Assembly: GCA_963702075.1 (NCBI GenBank)
Contig: OY969703.1
Location: 186,001-250,000, forward strand
Length of the DNA: 64,000 nucleotides
Direction: 5' to 3'
From: VAYN01 sp963702075
GTDB lineage: Bacteria; Actinomycetota; Thermoleophilia; Solirubrobacterales; 70-9
The notes under the pieces are model-generated. The model saw only the letters and a list, made by a program, of their open reading frames with translations, searched no databases and was not told the DNA's origin. This document shows positions 16,115 through 23,204 of this stretch, piece after piece. The translations under genes were made by a program, and so were the position numbers. Position 1 is the first letter of the stretch. Every line of letters begins with the position of its first letter.

Positions 16115-16472
16115 CTACCCGCAGGCAGACCCATTCGGCGAATCTCGCCTCACTGATAGAGCCAGCGGCCAGTGCCTTGAGCATTCCACTGATCCGATCG
16201 GCGTCCTCTTCAGGCCGCGGCCAAGGAAGGCTCGCTTCTTTCAACATCAGGCGCATGAACCGGTAACCGATCTCGACGTTGCGGGCTGCAAAAGGCTTGC
16301 GGCGGATGATCCAGGCGGCAATCATCGCGGGCGCTTCGACCGGACCAAGTTCAAGGCTTTCCTCGATCTCCTCCAACCGGATCTTCTCGAGCAACTGCAC
16401 TCCCGGAGTGCCGAGCTCGTCCTCGGCAATCGCGATCAGGTCTCCCGCTAGGTCCACCTTCGGTTGCATCAT
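16104..16472 (-). CDS. Degenerate Doc/Fic-like protein (putative toxin relative)
   Basis: A 122-residue protein resembling the Doc (death-on-curing) branch of the Fic family. The fold-defining segment reads KPFAARNVEIGYRFMRLML where active enzymes have HPFxDGNKRxG, followed by a C-terminal region ending SISEARFAEWVCLRV, as in Doc proteins. The catalytic His, acidic residue, Gly and Arg are all absent; only Pro-Phe and Asn remain, so AMPylation or kinase activity is unlikely. It diverges from a ribbon-helix-helix gene 177 bp away across an AT-rich region, suggesting a relic or altered toxin-antitoxin pair. A TAACAT box six bases before the ATG suggests a leaderless transcript. The assignment is from motif resemblance only. 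Confidence 0.5.
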   Translation of the reverse strand: MMQPKVDLAGDLIAIAEDELGTPGVQLLEKIRLEEIEESLELGPVEAPAMIAAWIIRRKPFAARNVEIGYRFMRLMLKEASLPWPRPEEDADRISGMLKALAAGSISEARFAEWVCLRVATA

Positions 16473-16578
16473 GCGAAGATGTTAGAGGATATCTACCTCA
16501 ACAATCTCATGACTCTTCGTCCCAATTGACATGGCATTGTGACGTAACAGCACGCTTCGTGATGTAAGAGACACATCT

Positions 16579-16608
16579 TTGAAAATTCTCGAATATCGGT
16601 GCTATAGT
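16579..16608 (+). promoter_or_regulatory. Sigma-70-like promoter for the RHH gene
   Basis: TTGAAA at 16579-16584 and TATAGT at 16603-16608, separated by 18 bases, in the most AT-rich stretch of the region (line 16561-16620 has 21 G/C of 60). Transcription would start near 16615, about 35 bases before the ATG at 16650. Confidence 0.65.
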
Positions 16609-16649
16609 CTTCAAGTTTGAGGCAGATATGCGTTAATATCCCGCCGACG

Positions 16650-16862
16650 ATGGCGACCAAAGCAACCAGCCTGCGGCTTCCCGAGGAGATGGCGGCGGAA
16701 CTTGCCGCTGTCGCGCGGGCCGACGATATGCCGATGTCAGAGGTGGTGCGGGAAGCGATCGAAAGGCACATCACCGAACGTCGCACCGACAAGGATTTTC
16801 AGAAGCGGGTCAAGCAGCTTCTGGAGGAAGACCGAGAGGTCCTCAAACGCCTCGCGGAATGA
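16650..16862 (+). CDS. Ribbon-helix-helix (CopG/Arc-type) DNA-binding protein, likely antitoxin
   Basis: A 70-residue protein whose first half matches the ribbon-helix-helix fold: a beta strand ATKATSLRLPEEM, then helices LAAVARADDMPMSEVVREAIERHI. The rest is a charged helix (KRVKQLLEEDREVLKRLAE) as found in antitoxins that wrap a toxin partner. It would bind DNA as a dimer and probably autoregulate. The start at 16650 is chosen because the RHH strand begins there; in-frame codons from 16617 would add 11 poorly fitting residues. It is divergent from the Doc-like gene, the reverse of the usual RHH-Doc operon. A clear promoter and a downstream hairpin frame it as a single transcription unit. 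Confidence 0.75.
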   Translation: MATKATSLRLPEEMAAELAAVARADDMPMSEVVREAIERHITERRTDKDFQKRVKQLLEEDREVLKRLAE

Positions 16863-16864
16863 GA

Positions 16865-16886
16865 AGAGGGGCCCGGAGGCCCCTCT
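16865..16886. terminator. Hairpin between RHH gene and cysC
   Basis: A 9-bp stem (agaggggcc / ggcccctct) with a CGGA loop, three bases after the RHH stop codon and before the convergent end of cysC. No T run follows, so it is probably a bidirectional terminator-like hairpin. Confidence 0.6.
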
Positions 16887-16910
16887 CATCCAAGCGCTTG
16901 TAGCTGGCGG

Positions 16911-17468
16911 CTAGGCCGCCGCGGCCTCCTTGGCCGGGATCAGCTCCCGCTGCTCGAGGTAGGCGATCAGCTTCTCCGCCGACTCCTCGGCGGTTTCAGC
17001 TTCGGTGTCGCAGACGACCTCGGGCCGCTCCGGCTCCTCGTAGGGATCGGAGACGCCGGTGAATTCTTTGATCTCACCGGAGAAAGCTTTGGCGTAGAGA
17101 CCCTTGACGTCACGCTCGGCGCAGGTGTCGACCGAAGCCTTGACGAAGACCTCGACGAAGCGGTCGCCCATCAGCTCGCGGGCCTCGTCGCGGATCTCCT
17201 TGTAAGGGGAGATCGCCGCGGTGATCACCGGCACGCCGTTGCGGCTGAGCAGGTCGGCGACGAAGGCGATGCGACGGATGTTCGTGTCGCGGTCCTCCTT
17301 CGAGAAGCCGAGGCCCTTGGAGAGGTTTTCGCGGACGATGTCGCCGTCGAGGATCTCCAGCTTCGAGCCGCGCTCGCGCAGGTGCCCCTCGAGCAGCCTG
17401 GAAATGGTCGTCTTGCCGGACCCGGAGAGCCCGGTGAACCAGAGGGTGAAACCCTTCTCGCCAGCCAT
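16911..17468 (-). CDS. cysC: Adenylyl-sulfate kinase
   Basis: A 185-residue APS kinase that phosphorylates adenosine 5'-phosphosulfate to PAPS. The P-loop is GLSGSGKTT (about residues 13-21). Substrate motifs include DGDIVRENLSKGLGFSKEDRD and the lid segment VKGLYAKAFSGEIKEFTGVSDPYE. It is the last gene of the sulfate-activation operon, 6 bp downstream of sat. Because the cysH product looks like an APS reductase, PAPS made here may serve sulfotransferases rather than reduction; this is inference. Confidence 0.93.
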   Translation of the reverse strand: MAGEKGFTLWFTGLSGSGKTTISRLLEGHLRERGSKLEILDGDIVRENLSKGLGFSKEDRDTNIRRIAFVADLLSRNGVPVITAAISPYKEIRDEARELMGDRFVEVFVKASVDTCAERDVKGLYAKAFSGEIKEFTGVSDPYEEPERPEVVCDTEAETAEESAEKLIAYLEQRELIPAKEAAAA

Positions 17469-17474
17469 GCTTTG

Positions 17475-18551
17475 TCAGTCCTCCTTGTAAGCGTCGATCA
17501 GGATGTCGGCGACCTCGTCACGCGAGAACTCGTGCGGCGGCCTTTCGCCGTTGCCGAGCATTTCGCGCACCTTGGTGCCGGAAAGGAACAGGCGTGCGTC
17601 CGCCTCATGAGGGCAGGTCTTGTTCGAGGCCAGTCCCTCGCACTCGTTGCACCAGAAGGTGTGCTCGAACATCAGCGGCTCGATCCCGAGCTCCTCGATG
17701 TCGATCGTGTCGAAGATCTTCTGCGCGTCGTAGGTGCCGTAGTAGTCGCCGGCACCGGCGTGATCGCGGCCGACGATGAAGTGCGTGGCCCCGTAGTTGC
17801 GGCGGACGATCGCGTGCAGGACGGCCTCGCGCGGGCCGGCGTAGTGCATCTTGGCCGGCTTGACGCCGAGGACGACGCGGTCGGACGGGTAGTAGTTCTC
17901 CATCAGCACCTCGTAGCAGCGCATCCGCACCTCCGCGGGGATGTCGCCGGCCTTGGTCTTGCCGATCAGCGGGTGGATGAAGAGGCCGTCGCAGGTCTCC
18001 AGCGCGGCCTTGGTCAGGTACTCGTGGGCGCGGTGGATCGGGTTGCGGGTCTGGAAGGCGACGATCTTCTTCCAGCCACGGGCCTCGAAGTCGGCTTTGT
18101 GCTCGGCCGGCGTCTTGTAGCGACGCATGAAGGCCTCGTCGTGGTCGGGCAGGGCGTCGACCTCGATCGGGCCGGCGAGCATCCGGTTGCCCTCCTCGTA
18201 GATCGCCGCGACGCCCGGGTGGGCCTCGTCGGCGGTGCCGTAAACCTGCTCGGCCTCGCGTTTGACGTCGCGCTCCCAGATCTCCTCGACGGTGAGGCGA
18301 CCGAGCTTCTTGCCTTCGTCGGAAGACAGCTCGATGACGTCGCCGACCTCGCACTCGAGGTCGGATGCCAGGGTGATCGGGATCGGCCAGTACTCGCCGT
18401 CGGCGGTCCGCATCTCGCTGCAGACGCGCTCCCAGTCGGCGGAGCCCTGGAAGCCGGTCAGCGGCGCGAAGCCGCCGTTGCCGATCATCTCGAAGTCCGC
18501 GGTGTGGCGCTCGGAAAGGGTCAGGGACAACTCAGCCATGGTCTCGCTCAT
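17475..18551 (-). CDS. sat: Sulfate adenylyltransferase (ATP sulfurylase)
   Basis: A 358-residue monomer-type ATP sulfurylase forming APS from sulfate and ATP. The active-site motifs QTRNPIHRAHE (HxxH-type nucleotide binding) and GRDHAGAGDYYGTYDAQKIFD are clear, as is the C-terminal Cys-containing segment (WCNECEGLASNKTCPHEADARLFLSGTKVREML). It is of the Met3/Sat class, not the heterodimeric CysDN class. It lies between cysH and cysC in one minus-strand operon. The 79-bp gap upstream holds an imperfect dyad (ttccggaattaacgggaa, 18584-18601) that may be regulatory. Confidence 0.95.
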   Translation of the reverse strand: MSETMAELSLTLSERHTADFEMIGNGGFAPLTGFQGSADWERVCSEMRTADGEYWPIPITLASDLECEVGDVIELSSDEGKKLGRLTVEEIWERDVKREAEQVYGTADEAHPGVAAIYEEGNRMLAGPIEVDALPDHDEAFMRRYKTPAEHKADFEARGWKKIVAFQTRNPIHRAHEYLTKAALETCDGLFIHPLIGKTKAGDIPAEVRMRCYEVLMENYYPSDRVVLGVKPAKMHYAGPREAVLHAIVRRNYGATHFIVGRDHAGAGDYYGTYDAQKIFDTIDIEELGIEPLMFEHTFWCNECEGLASNKTCPHEADARLFLSGTKVREMLGNGERPPHEFSRDEVADILIDAYKED

Positions 18552-18630
18552 CTGCTCGTTTCACAATCGGGGGAGGTTAGGGGTATTCCGGAATTAACGG
18601 GAAATCGCGCCGCTTTTTTGCAGTCGGGCG

Positions 18631-19350
18631 CTAGTTGATCCCGCACTCGGTCTTGGCGAGGCCGCTCCAGCGGCCCTCGCGAAGATCGCCGCCCGGCCCC
18701 ACCGGCTTGGTGCAGTGGGTGCAGCCGATCGACGGAAAGCCGTGATCGTGAAGCGGGTTGTACGGGAGGTGGTGCTCACGGATGTAGTTCCAAACGTCGC
18801 GCTCGGTCCAATCTGCGAGCGGGTTCAGCTTCCAGAGGTTGAAGCGCTTGTCCCAGCCGAACTTCGGCGTCTTGGAACGGCTGCTGGAGTCTGCCCGGCG
18901 GACACCGGCGACCCAGCAGTCTACGGAAGACAGGGCCCGGCGCATCGGCTCGACCTTGCGGATTCCGCAGCAGGCGTCGGGGTCGCGATTCCAGAGCTCG
19001 GGACCGTGCTCGGCCTCCTGCTCGGCCAGCGTCAGATTGTGGAAACGGTCGAACTCGACCCCCAGCGCCTCGGCGAGGCGGTCGCGGGTCTCGTAGCTCT
19101 CCTCGAAGAGGACGTCGGTGTCGAGGTAGAAGAAGCGCGCCTCGGGGTTGACTTGACTCGCCATGTGCGCGGTCACCGAGCTCGTTTTCTGGAACGAGCA
19201 GGCGATGTAGTGCCGCTCGCCGAAGTTCTCGAACATCCACTCCATCGCCTCCTGCGCGCTGCTCTGCTCGAGCTCGGCGGCGATCGCCTCGTGGTCGAGG
19301 TCCGCAGGTGTGGGGACAGTGCCTGACAGGGTGACGGGAGGTGGTTTCAT
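18631..19350 (-). CDS. cysH: Phosphoadenylyl-/adenylyl-sulfate reductase (4Fe-4S type)
   Basis: A 239-residue thioredoxin-dependent reductase that makes sulfite from activated sulfate. The Cys pairs C127-C128 (DACCGIRKVEP) and C210-x-x-C213 (GCTHCTKP) are those that bind a 4Fe-4S cluster in APS-reducing members. The catalytic Cys236 lies in the terminal ECGI motif, here ECGIN where ECGIH or ECGL is usual. The start at 19350 (MKPPPVTL) avoids overlap with the sulfite reductase gene; an upstream frame to 19401 is open but low-complexity. It follows sir by 19 bp and precedes sat. Confidence 0.92.
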   Translation of the reverse strand: MKPPPVTLSGTVPTPADLDHEAIAAELEQSSAQEAMEWMFENFGERHYIACSFQKTSSVTAHMASQVNPEARFFYLDTDVLFEESYETRDRLAEALGVEFDRFHNLTLAEQEAEHGPELWNRDPDACCGIRKVEPMRRALSSVDCWVAGVRRADSSSRSKTPKFGWDKRFNLWKLNPLADWTERDVWNYIREHHLPYNPLHDHGFPSIGCTHCTKPVGPGGDLREGRWSGLAKTECGIN

Positions 19351-19369
19351 CGCTGCGCTTGTGCGCGAG

Positions 19370-21211
19370 CTAGATCGCGCACTCTCCCTCGCCGCGCACA
19401 ACCTCGTACGGGCTCGATCGGTTCCAGTCGATGAACTGCTGCATCGTCTCCAGGCTGAACTCGGCCGGCAGGGTCAACTCCTTGACCGCTGCTTCAAACG
19501 GCTCGGCACCCACCCGCTCGACGAAGGCGTTGAACTCCTCGCCCTCGTTGCGCTCGGCCTCGTACAGCTTGACCCAGCGCTCGACCGCCTCCGGCACCCG
19601 TTTGGCGGGGAGCCGTGCTTTCAGCCGCTTGCCGAAGATGACCTCGCCGCCCTCGAAGTTGCCGCCGATGTGCGGGATGTACGCCGGCATCTGGCGGCCG
19701 CCGACCTTCAGCGAGGCGCCGTAGAAGCCGATGTTGGCGATGTGGTGCTGGCTGCAGCCGTTCGGGCAGCCGCTCATTTTGATGTGGATGCGCTTGGTCA
19801 GCTCATCCGTGATCTGCATCGAGGTGACCCGCTCCTTGATCGCCCGGTTGAGGCCCATCGAGGAGGTGATCCCGAGTTTGCAGCTGTCGGTGCCGGGGCA
19901 GCTGACGACGTCGGTGATCTCGCGGGCGCCGGCCTCGCCGAGGCCGAGCGCGTCGAGCCGCTCCCAGACGTCGTAGAGGGCCTCGTCGCGGACCCAGCGC
20001 AGGACGAAGTTCTGCTGCACCGTGCTGCGGGCGGCGCCACCGGTGTACTCGCGCATGATCTCCGCGAGGCCGCGGAACTGCTCCGGGGTGAGGTCGCCGC
20101 GGGTGACCTTGACCTCGACGCTGGAGAAGCCCTCCTGGCGCTGGGCCTGCACGTTGCCCTGGAGGAAGCGCTCGAACTCGGTGCGATCGCCGTTCGGTGA
20201 GGACGGGGCGAGCGGCTGCTCGGGGGCGTTGTCCTCCTCGTCGGGGGCGTAGCTGAGACGCTCGACCAGCTCGGGGCCGAATTCGCGCTCGGCCACCCAG
20301 TCGCCCTGCAGCTCCTCGTCAACGAGCTCGCGGAAGGCGTCCATGCCGATCTTGTCGACGAGGACCTTGATCCGGGCACGGGCGCGGTTGACGCGCAGCC
20401 AGTCCTGGCGGTCGAAGATGCGGAAGACGGCCTCGGCGACCTTGAGGTAGTCGCCGTTGTCGGCCTCGACGAACTCGTAGAGCGTCGGGGCTACGCGGGC
20501 CATGATCGAGGTGCCGCCGCCAACCCGGACCTCGAAGCCCTTGACCCCGTCCTTTTCGACGGAGAGGAAGGCGATGTCGTGGATGCCGCTGATCGCCCGA
20601 TCCTCGGCGGAGCCGGTGAACGAGGTCTTGATCTTGCGCGGCATCAGCTGCGTCGTCGGGTGGCGGACGAAGTAGCGGACGTAGGCGGTGCCGTAGGCGG
20701 TCGGGTCGAAGATCTCATCGGCGGCGACGCCGGCCCAGGGGTCGCCGGTGACGTTGCGAACCGTGTTGCCGCAGCCCTCGCGGGAGGAAAGACCGGCTTC
20801 GGCGATCTCCCGCAGCAACAGCTCGGTGTCGCGCAGCGGCACGTGGTGGATCTGGATGTTCTGCCGCGTCGTGATGTGCCCTTTGTTGAGGGGCGCGTAC
20901 TTCTCGACGACGCTGGCGAAGGAGTCCATCTGCTCGGGGGTGACCCCGCCGAACGGAAGCTTGATCCGGATCATCTGGACGTCGGCTTGGCGCTGGCCGT
21001 AGACGCCCTGTTTGAGGCGGAAGCCGATGAACTGGTTCTCCTCCAGCTCGCCGGAGAGGAACTGCTCGGCTTCGTTGTCGAAGTCGTCGAACTCGCGCTC
21101 GATGATCGGGATGACGTGGCCGGGGACGTTCTCGTAGTTCTCGGGGTTCTCGAGGGTCCCGACCCGGCCCTTGCCCCGCTGCTCCTTGTTCTCTGCGACG
21201 GCTACCTCCAT
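19370..21211 (-). CDS. sir: Ferredoxin-type nitrite/sulfite reductase
   Basis: A 613-residue siroheme/4Fe-4S reductase of the NirA/SirA family, reducing sulfite to sulfide in this context. Two copies of the ferredoxin-like plus core domain can be seen. The cluster/siroheme ligands are in CPGTDSC (Cx5C) and GCPNGC (Cx3C), followed by SQHHIANIGFYG. It is the first gene of the sulfate assimilation operon (sir-cysH-sat-cysC), which supports sulfite over nitrite. Siroheme would derive from precorrin-2 made by the CobA-HemD fusion at 56 kb. A TACCTT box seven bases before the ATG suggests leaderless transcription, and AT-rich sequence upstream (21240-21265) may hold an operator. Confidence 0.93.
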   Translation of the reverse strand: MEVAVAENKEQRGKGRVGTLENPENYENVPGHVIPIIEREFDDFDNEAEQFLSGELEENQFIGFRLKQGVYGQRQADVQMIRIKLPFGGVTPEQMDSFASVVEKYAPLNKGHITTRQNIQIHHVPLRDTELLLREIAEAGLSSREGCGNTVRNVTGDPWAGVAADEIFDPTAYGTAYVRYFVRHPTTQLMPRKIKTSFTGSAEDRAISGIHDIAFLSVEKDGVKGFEVRVGGGTSIMARVAPTLYEFVEADNGDYLKVAEAVFRIFDRQDWLRVNRARARIKVLVDKIGMDAFRELVDEELQGDWVAEREFGPELVERLSYAPDEEDNAPEQPLAPSSPNGDRTEFERFLQGNVQAQRQEGFSSVEVKVTRGDLTPEQFRGLAEIMREYTGGAARSTVQQNFVLRWVRDEALYDVWERLDALGLGEAGAREITDVVSCPGTDSCKLGITSSMGLNRAIKERVTSMQITDELTKRIHIKMSGCPNGCSQHHIANIGFYGASLKVGGRQMPAYIPHIGGNFEGGEVIFGKRLKARLPAKRVPEAVERWVKLYEAERNEGEEFNAFVERVGAEPFEAAVKELTLPAEFSLETMQQFIDWNRSSPYEVVRGEGECAI

Positions 21212-21320
21212 GGATCGAAAGGTAGCAAAGCTGACCGGGATTCAGGTATTTAAATTCTTGACCGGTTGCAGAGGGCTCTAAAGGGCCTGCAAATCGGCCC
21301 TTGCGCGAATCCCCGCTCCG

Positions 21321-21719
21321 TCAGCTGTGGGATGGTTTTTTCTGCGCCTGCAGGATCGCGGCGGCCTCGCCGGACTCGGCGACGTAGCCACCCTCCGGCT
21401 CCAGCGGTAGCTCCTCCTCGCTCCAGCCGACGATCCCCTCGCTGAGCTTGACGGCGTCGAAGCCGGCTTCGCCGAGCGCGGCGGTGGCCATCGAGGAGCG
21501 GTTGCCGCCGCGGCAGTAGACGACCACCGGCCGGTCTTTGTCGATCTCGCCGGTGCGCTGCGGCAGCTCCGCCAGCGGCATGTGCTTGGCGCCGGCGATC
21601 CGGCCCGCCTCCCACTCGTGGTCGGCGCGGACGTCAACCAGCTGCGCGCCTTCGTCGATCAGCTTGCGGGCTTCCTCCCGTGAGACCTCGCGGGCCTCGG
21701 TCCCCTGCTCGTCTGCCAT
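21321..21719 (-). CDS. Rhodanese-like sulfurtransferase domain protein
   Basis: A 132-residue single-domain rhodanese. The active-site loop is VVYCRGGNRSSMAT with the persulfide-forming Cys, preceded by the LVDVRADHEWEAGRIAGA strand-turn. It would transfer sulfane sulfur or carry sulfur for other enzymes. Its start overlaps the dodecin stop by one base (TGATG), so the two are coupled. It lies about 110 bp upstream of the sulfite reductase operon in the same direction, a plausible functional link to sulfur handling. Confidence 0.9.
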   Translation of the reverse strand: MADEQGTEAREVSREEARKLIDEGAQLVDVRADHEWEAGRIAGAKHMPLAELPQRTGEIDKDRPVVVYCRGGNRSSMATAALGEAGFDAVKLSEGIVGWSEEELPLEPEGGYVAESGEAAAILQAQKKPSHS

Positions 21720-21928
21720 CAGTCGATCTCCGTTCCCTCGATCAAGAATGCGACGCGGACGTGGGCGCGATACTCGTCCAGGTTCTCGCCGCGGATGCCG
21801 GTCGAGACGATGTCGACCGCGCGGATGTTGCGCAGCGACCCTTGCGCCTGCTGCAGCGCCTGTTTGGCGGCGTCGTCGGTAGACGTCTTGGAGCTACCGA
21901 CGAGCTCGATGATTTTCACGACAGCCAT
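21719..21928 (-). CDS. Dodecin family flavin-binding protein
   Basis: A 69-residue dodecin, a small protein that assembles as a hollow dodecamer binding flavins or CoA for storage. It matches the family by length and by the pattern VVKIIELVGSSKTSTDDAAKQAL, RAVDIVSTGIRGENLDEYRAHVRVAFLIE. It has a strong AGGAGG six bases before the ATG. It overlaps the upstream small gene by 13 bp and the downstream rhodanese by one base, forming a compact three-gene operon. Confidence 0.92.
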   Translation of the reverse strand: MAVVKIIELVGSSKTSTDDAAKQALQQAQGSLRNIRAVDIVSTGIRGENLDEYRAHVRVAFLIEGTEID

Positions 21929-22113
21929 GCGGATCCTCCTCGTAGGTTCTCGATGGTCTCCTTGGCGCCGATCCCCTCCAGGTAGGCCGCCCGCTGCCAG
22001 GCGGGCGTTGCCGGTGCCTCCTGCGCCTGCGCGCCCGCGAACTCGGCCTCGAACTGGGCGATTGCGGCCGCGACGGCCGCGGCCTCGTCCCCTTGGGCGG
22101 TCTTCCGTGCCAC
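21916..22113 (-). CDS. Small hypothetical protein
   Basis: A 65-residue protein of unknown function, starting at GTG. The first half is an Ala/Glu-rich helix (AAAVAAAIAQFEAEFAGAQ) and the second half is WQRAAYLEGIGAKETIENL. The tail is faintly reminiscent of acyl-CoA carboxylase epsilon-type peptides, but I would not assign it. It overlaps dodecin by 13 bp and follows the broken HTH-nuclease gene by 15 bp. Confidence 0.5.
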   Translation of the reverse strand: MARKTAQGDEAAAVAAAIAQFEAEFAGAQAQEAPATPAWQRAAYLEGIGAKETIENLRGGSAWLS

Positions 22114-22128
22114 AAGACGAAGCCTAGT

Positions 22129-23100
22129 TCAAGGCAACCGCGGCGGTGCGGCCGAGCCGGCCAGCTCGGTGCGGCGGCGCTCGAGCAGAGTGGCGAGGTT
22201 GCGCAGGACGGCTTGCGGTTCCCGCTTCAGGCGCGGCGCCGTGATCCGAATCATCTCGATCCCGAGCAGCTTCAACTCCTCCTGGCGGCGCCGGTCGCGC
22301 TCGAAGGCGGCGCGGCTGCCGTGGGTCTAGAAGAGGTCGAGTTCGACCGCGAAGCGGAGATCCGGCCAGTAAGCGTCGAGCTCGAAACCGGCGACGTTGA
22401 AGTTCATCGACGGAGCGGGGAGACCGGCGGCTTCGACCGCGCGACGAAAACGCCACTCGAATTTCGAGCGGGTAAAGCTGGGATCCGGGCTGTAGAGGGC
22501 AAGCGCGCGGGCGAGCCGCCCCCGTCCGCGGTGCCCGCCGGCGCGGGCGAGCACGTCCTCGACCGTGCGCACATCGAGCAGCTCCCGATCTTCAGCACGC
22601 TCGAGGTATCCCTCCAGCTGCTCCGGCCGCGCCCGGATCGCAAGGTCGAGCAGCGTCCGCGGGACCGCGGTTACCGGGATCCCGTCACGGATGGCACGGT
22701 CCTTCTCAGACAGGATCGAAGAGAAGTGAACGACGAAAGGCCGCTTAGCCCGCCGCCGAGTAGGCGCCGTCACATGCATCACATCGGGCGTAAACCGCAG
22801 CAGTCCCCAGAGATAAGCAGCGGAGTGATGACTTGCCACAGCCCGCCAAGGAGCAAGCTCGTCAGGTTCCGCCGCAAGTACAGCCGCCCAACACCGCGAA
22901 TACCAAGTCAGCTTTCGATGTCCCACGGCATACACCCCGCGGTGCAGGCGCTGCAGGCGCCCAGCTACCACCCACTCCAAAACTGCATCAACGGAATGCC
23001 CAAGCTCGAGCAGCTGTCCCATCGACACAACGCCGTGCTGGTGGGTCGCGAGGTCCTGCAGGGGCCGAAACGAAGCTGGCGTTCGTCCTTTTCCGGGCAT
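22129..23100 (-). pseudogene. AbiEi-type HTH plus DUF559 nuclease-like gene with in-frame amber codon
   Basis: A paralogue of the gene at 7.6 kb. It starts MPGKGRTPASFRPLQ and has the same winged-helix start (LATHQHGVVSMGQLLELGH) and nuclease core (FELDAYWPDLRFAVELDLF). A TAG at 22327-22329 ends it after 257 residues, immediately after the catalytic-type E-L-D. The same frame then continues for 65 more codons (THGSRAAFERDRRRQEELKL...) to TGA at 22129-22131, matching the paralogue's last 50 residues (FERDRARDPKLLLAGY). The full length would be about 323 residues. It is either a recent nonsense mutation, a sequencing error or, less likely, readthrough. The ATG lies at the exact centre of a long dyad. 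Confidence 0.8.
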
Positions 23101-23123
23101 ATGCCCCGATAAGGACGAACGCC
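23078..23123. repeat. Dyad centred on the start codon of the second HTH-nuclease gene
   Basis: A contiguous palindrome with 23-bp half-sites and two mismatches, centred between 23100 and 23101 (core GCATATGC). The outer 13 bp (ggcgttcgtcctt) are perfectly repeated in inverse. The minus-strand ATG begins at the dyad centre, as in the paralogue at 7.6 kb. The arm sequence is unrelated to that copy. Confidence 0.88.
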
Positions 23124-23204
23124 GGGGTGGTTCTCCCCCTTGGAGATGCGCAAACGTCCGGAAATTCGGAGCGCTTTGTGTGCCGGGGCGCTAGAGAACG
23201 TCCG

